6,398 nt of DNA, taken from NCBI GenBank assembly GCA_004195435.1, contig PSPM01000024.1:1-6398 (forward strand), in the 5' to 3' direction. This document shows positions 5,138-6,398 of this stretch, piece by piece. This DNA comes from Candidatus Parvarchaeota archaeon (lineage in GTDB: Archaea; Nanobdellota; Nanobdellia; Pacearchaeales; GW2011-AR1). A program made the position numbers and the translations under genes. A model generated the notes under the pieces. That model was given only the letters and a program-made list of their open reading frames with translations, had not been told where the DNA came from and ran no database searches. Position 1 is the stretch's first letter. Every line of letters starts with the position of its first letter.

Positions 5138-5887
5138 CTAATCCTCAACCTCATTTTCTGGATCCTCTTCATCAAGTAAATCAAGATGTTCAACTGATCT
5201 CCAATCCAATCCCATTAATCTAGCTGATTGCTTATCCATCTCAAAAGCTTGTCCAGCCAAGATAACTCCTTTCTCGGAAGCATCAAGAATAGCAAATTCA
5301 GGCATCTTGCATTTTATCACATCATGAATTTGATATTTAAGGGGAAATTTTTTGATTTTATCTTTTCCAAATCCAAAAAATCCCCGGTAATATTTTTCAG
5401 GAAATGCACCAAGCATATTATGCAATGAAGCAGAAATTTCCCCTTCAGAATTAACAACCAAGGAAGGTAAAGAAATAACAAAACTATTCAGTAGTATTTT
5501 AGGATACATAATTTCATCAAATCTTAAAAAATCATTATTAACAATTTCTTCAACTTCTGCCTTATTCAAATCAATAAGCCCTACACCATATTTTTCAGAA
5601 AGATCCTTATATCCCAATTCTTCAAAAACTTCTCGGGTATCTCTCCCATCACATCCTTCAGCGATAAAAATCTCCGTTCCAGGATTTTTATTTTCCATAC
5701 AATATTTAAGAATAGGTTCAATAAATTCAACTTTCGTACATTCTTCTCTAATACCACTGATAAGATTCGGTTTTAGAACAATATTTTCATGCTTTTTCAA
5801 TTCCACATCAAACTTAATCATCTTAAGAAGAGTTGGCAAAGTTTTTTCATAATCTTCAAATTTAATAGATAATCCTTTAACCATCAT
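5138..5887 (-). CDS. DUF362-family protein, short form without ferredoxin domain
   Basis: This 249-residue protein has the marks of the DUF362 (COG2006) family: NIVLKPNLISG at 35-45, a CTKVEFIEPILKYC segment, TEIFIAEGCDGRDT at 71-84 (strand, glycine turn and acidic residues), SLPSLVVNSEGEISASLHNMLG at about 139-160, and FAILDASEKGVILAGQAFEMDKQSARLMGLDW at about 198-229. Many DUF362 proteins carry a 4Fe-4S ferredoxin domain, but this one has only scattered cysteines and no cluster motif. The biochemical function is not established for this form, so none is assigned. The C-terminus is highly acidic (LLDEEDPENEVED). Two successive ATG codons occur at 5887 and 5884 and neither has a clear ribosome binding site. 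The gene follows trmY after 45 nt. Confidence 0.8.
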   Translation of the reverse strand: MMVKGLSIKFEDYEKTLPTLLKMIKFDVELKKHENIVLKPNLISGIREECTKVEFIEPILKYCMENKNPGTEIFIAEGCDGRDTREVFEELGYKDLSEKYGVGLIDLNKAEVEEIVNNDFLRFDEIMYPKILLNSFVISLPSLVVNSEGEISASLHNMLGAFPEKYYRGFFGFGKDKIKKFPLKYQIHDVIKCKMPEFAILDASEKGVILAGQAFEMDKQSARLMGLDWRSVEHLDLLDEEDPENEVED

Positions 5888-5913
5888 TTTAATGAAAGAG
5901 ATTAGTTTTTAAT

Positions 5914-5925
5914 GATTATTATACT
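5914..5925 (-). promoter_or_regulatory. Possible TATA box of the DUF362 gene
   Basis: Minus-strand AGTATAATAATC lies in the 45-nt gap between trmY and the DUF362 gene, about 33 nt before the ATG at 5887, which would leave a leader of only a few bases. It is weak evidence in such AT-rich sequence. Confidence 0.38.
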
Positions 5926-5932
5926 AAGATAA

Positions 5933-6398
5933 TTATTCTAATAATCCAGAATCTTCAAGTCTATCTATTTCATTATTTACAATAGCAATGGTTTGTGAAG
6001 CAAAATATTTTCTTTTGCCGATAGAAACTAATTTTCCCATTTTTTTTAATCTTTTCAGCTCCTTTTGAGGCAATCCCAAATGATCTCCCACAACAAAAAC
6101 CGGGTTTTTCCCAATGCCAATTTCACGAATATCTTCCCCTTTAGGATCAAGTATGTAAATTGATTTCTCCTTTTCAGATAATTCTTCAACAACTTTCAAC
6201 AAGCCTTTTTTTTCTATCCAATATCCCGGAAAAACTTCATTTTTCTTTCCTTCTTTATATTTATACAGCATTTTTTTTATTAAACCAGCAATATCTTTTT
6301 TACTCAAATAAATTTTATCCATTCCCGTTTTTCCTTCAGTTACAGGTTCAAATTCCAAGTGTTTTTGAGGATCTGGAGCTCCAGCAAAGATAAGGTGG
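5933..6398 (-). CDS. trmY: tRNA (pseudouridine-54 N1)-methyltransferase TrmY, 5' end outside the window
   Basis: The frame is open to the right edge, and the extra codons read HLIFAGAPDPQKHLEF, matching the family's NGPPDPPK segment. The gene therefore starts outside the window, and the TTG at 6358 is not its start. The visible 154 residues cover roughly the last three quarters of a protein of about 200. Visible landmarks are KKDIAGLIKKML, PGYWIEKKGL, EDIREI, then NPVFVVGDHLGLP and KYFASQTIAIVNNEIDR. The last two form the SPOUT-type trefoil knot that binds S-adenosylmethionine. TrmY (DUF358/COG1901) methylates N1 of pseudouridine 54 in the T-loop of archaeal tRNAs, after pseudouridylation by Pus10. 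In relatives I remember the last segment as ASHCI; here it is ASQTI, so the cysteine is absent. Identification is strong. Confidence 0.9.
   Translation of the reverse strand, partial: HLIFAGAPDPQKHLEFEPVTEGKTGMDKIYLSKKDIAGLIKKMLYKYKEGKKNEVFPGYWIEKKGLLKVVEELSEKEKSIYILDPKGEDIREIGIGKNPVFVVGDHLGLPQKELKRLKKMGKLVSIGKRKYFASQTIAIVNNEIDRLEDSGLLE

Noticed and set aside
5933..6358. TTG at 6358 as start of trmY
   Set aside because: The in-frame sequence to its right continues the family match (AGAPDPQK), so the real start is outside the window.
6160..6393. Plus-strand open frame opposite trmY
   Set aside because: The minus-strand frame matches TrmY throughout, including the bases up to the window edge, so this is a shadow.
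1..6398. tRNA or other structural RNA genes, insertion sequences, defence systems
   Set aside because: No cloverleaf, terminal inverted repeats, transposase, nuclease or toxin-antitoxin pair was seen; the gaps between genes are all too short or explained.

Overview
The window is AT-rich and almost certainly archaeal, most likely a small-genome DPANN-type lineage (Woesearchaeota/Pacearchaeota-like). The evidence is a TrmY-family tRNA methyltransferase, a 55-residue histone-fold protein with the RxTxxxxD motif, a membrane-tethered winged-helix regulator of the COG2512 kind, archaeal TATA boxes about 25-30 nt before several start codons, and a mix of apparently leaderless starts and GGAGG-led starts. 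All eight genes lie on the minus strand, so transcription runs from high to low coordinates. The lineage is inferred from these traits; no rRNA gene is present.

Right part (about 6398 down to 3115), housekeeping: the 3' part of trmY (its 5' end lies outside the window), a DUF362-family protein without ferredoxin cysteines, an acylphosphatase-fold protein that lacks both catalytic residues, a class II lysyl-tRNA synthetase, and a very small histone-fold gene 9 nt behind lysS.

Middle part (3114 to 2270), regulation: a protein with a signal peptide, an extracytoplasmic domain, one membrane helix and a cytoplasmic winged helix. Its ATG directly abuts the histone stop codon. Just past its end is a promoter with a strong TATA box, preceded by four GGAAC elements spaced exactly 11 bp apart, which looks like a helically phased binding array.

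Left part (2269 to 1), surface proteins: two adjacent exported proteins, each with two dockerin-like EF-hand pairs placed N-terminally. The first (about 400 aa) ends in an acidic DDSVED repeat tract between two copies of an LxERxKxW motif and is followed by a hairpin/U-tract terminator. The second runs off the left edge; after its dockerins it has 62-residue propeller-type repeats carrying NGTNGTNGT sequon clusters.

The most interesting hypothesis is that the membrane-tethered regulator senses something outside the cell and switches the adjacent dockerin surface protein through the phased array. The layout supports this, but binding is not shown. The window has no gene-free stretch longer than 300 bases; the largest gap, 2270-2373, holds the promoter and its repeats.
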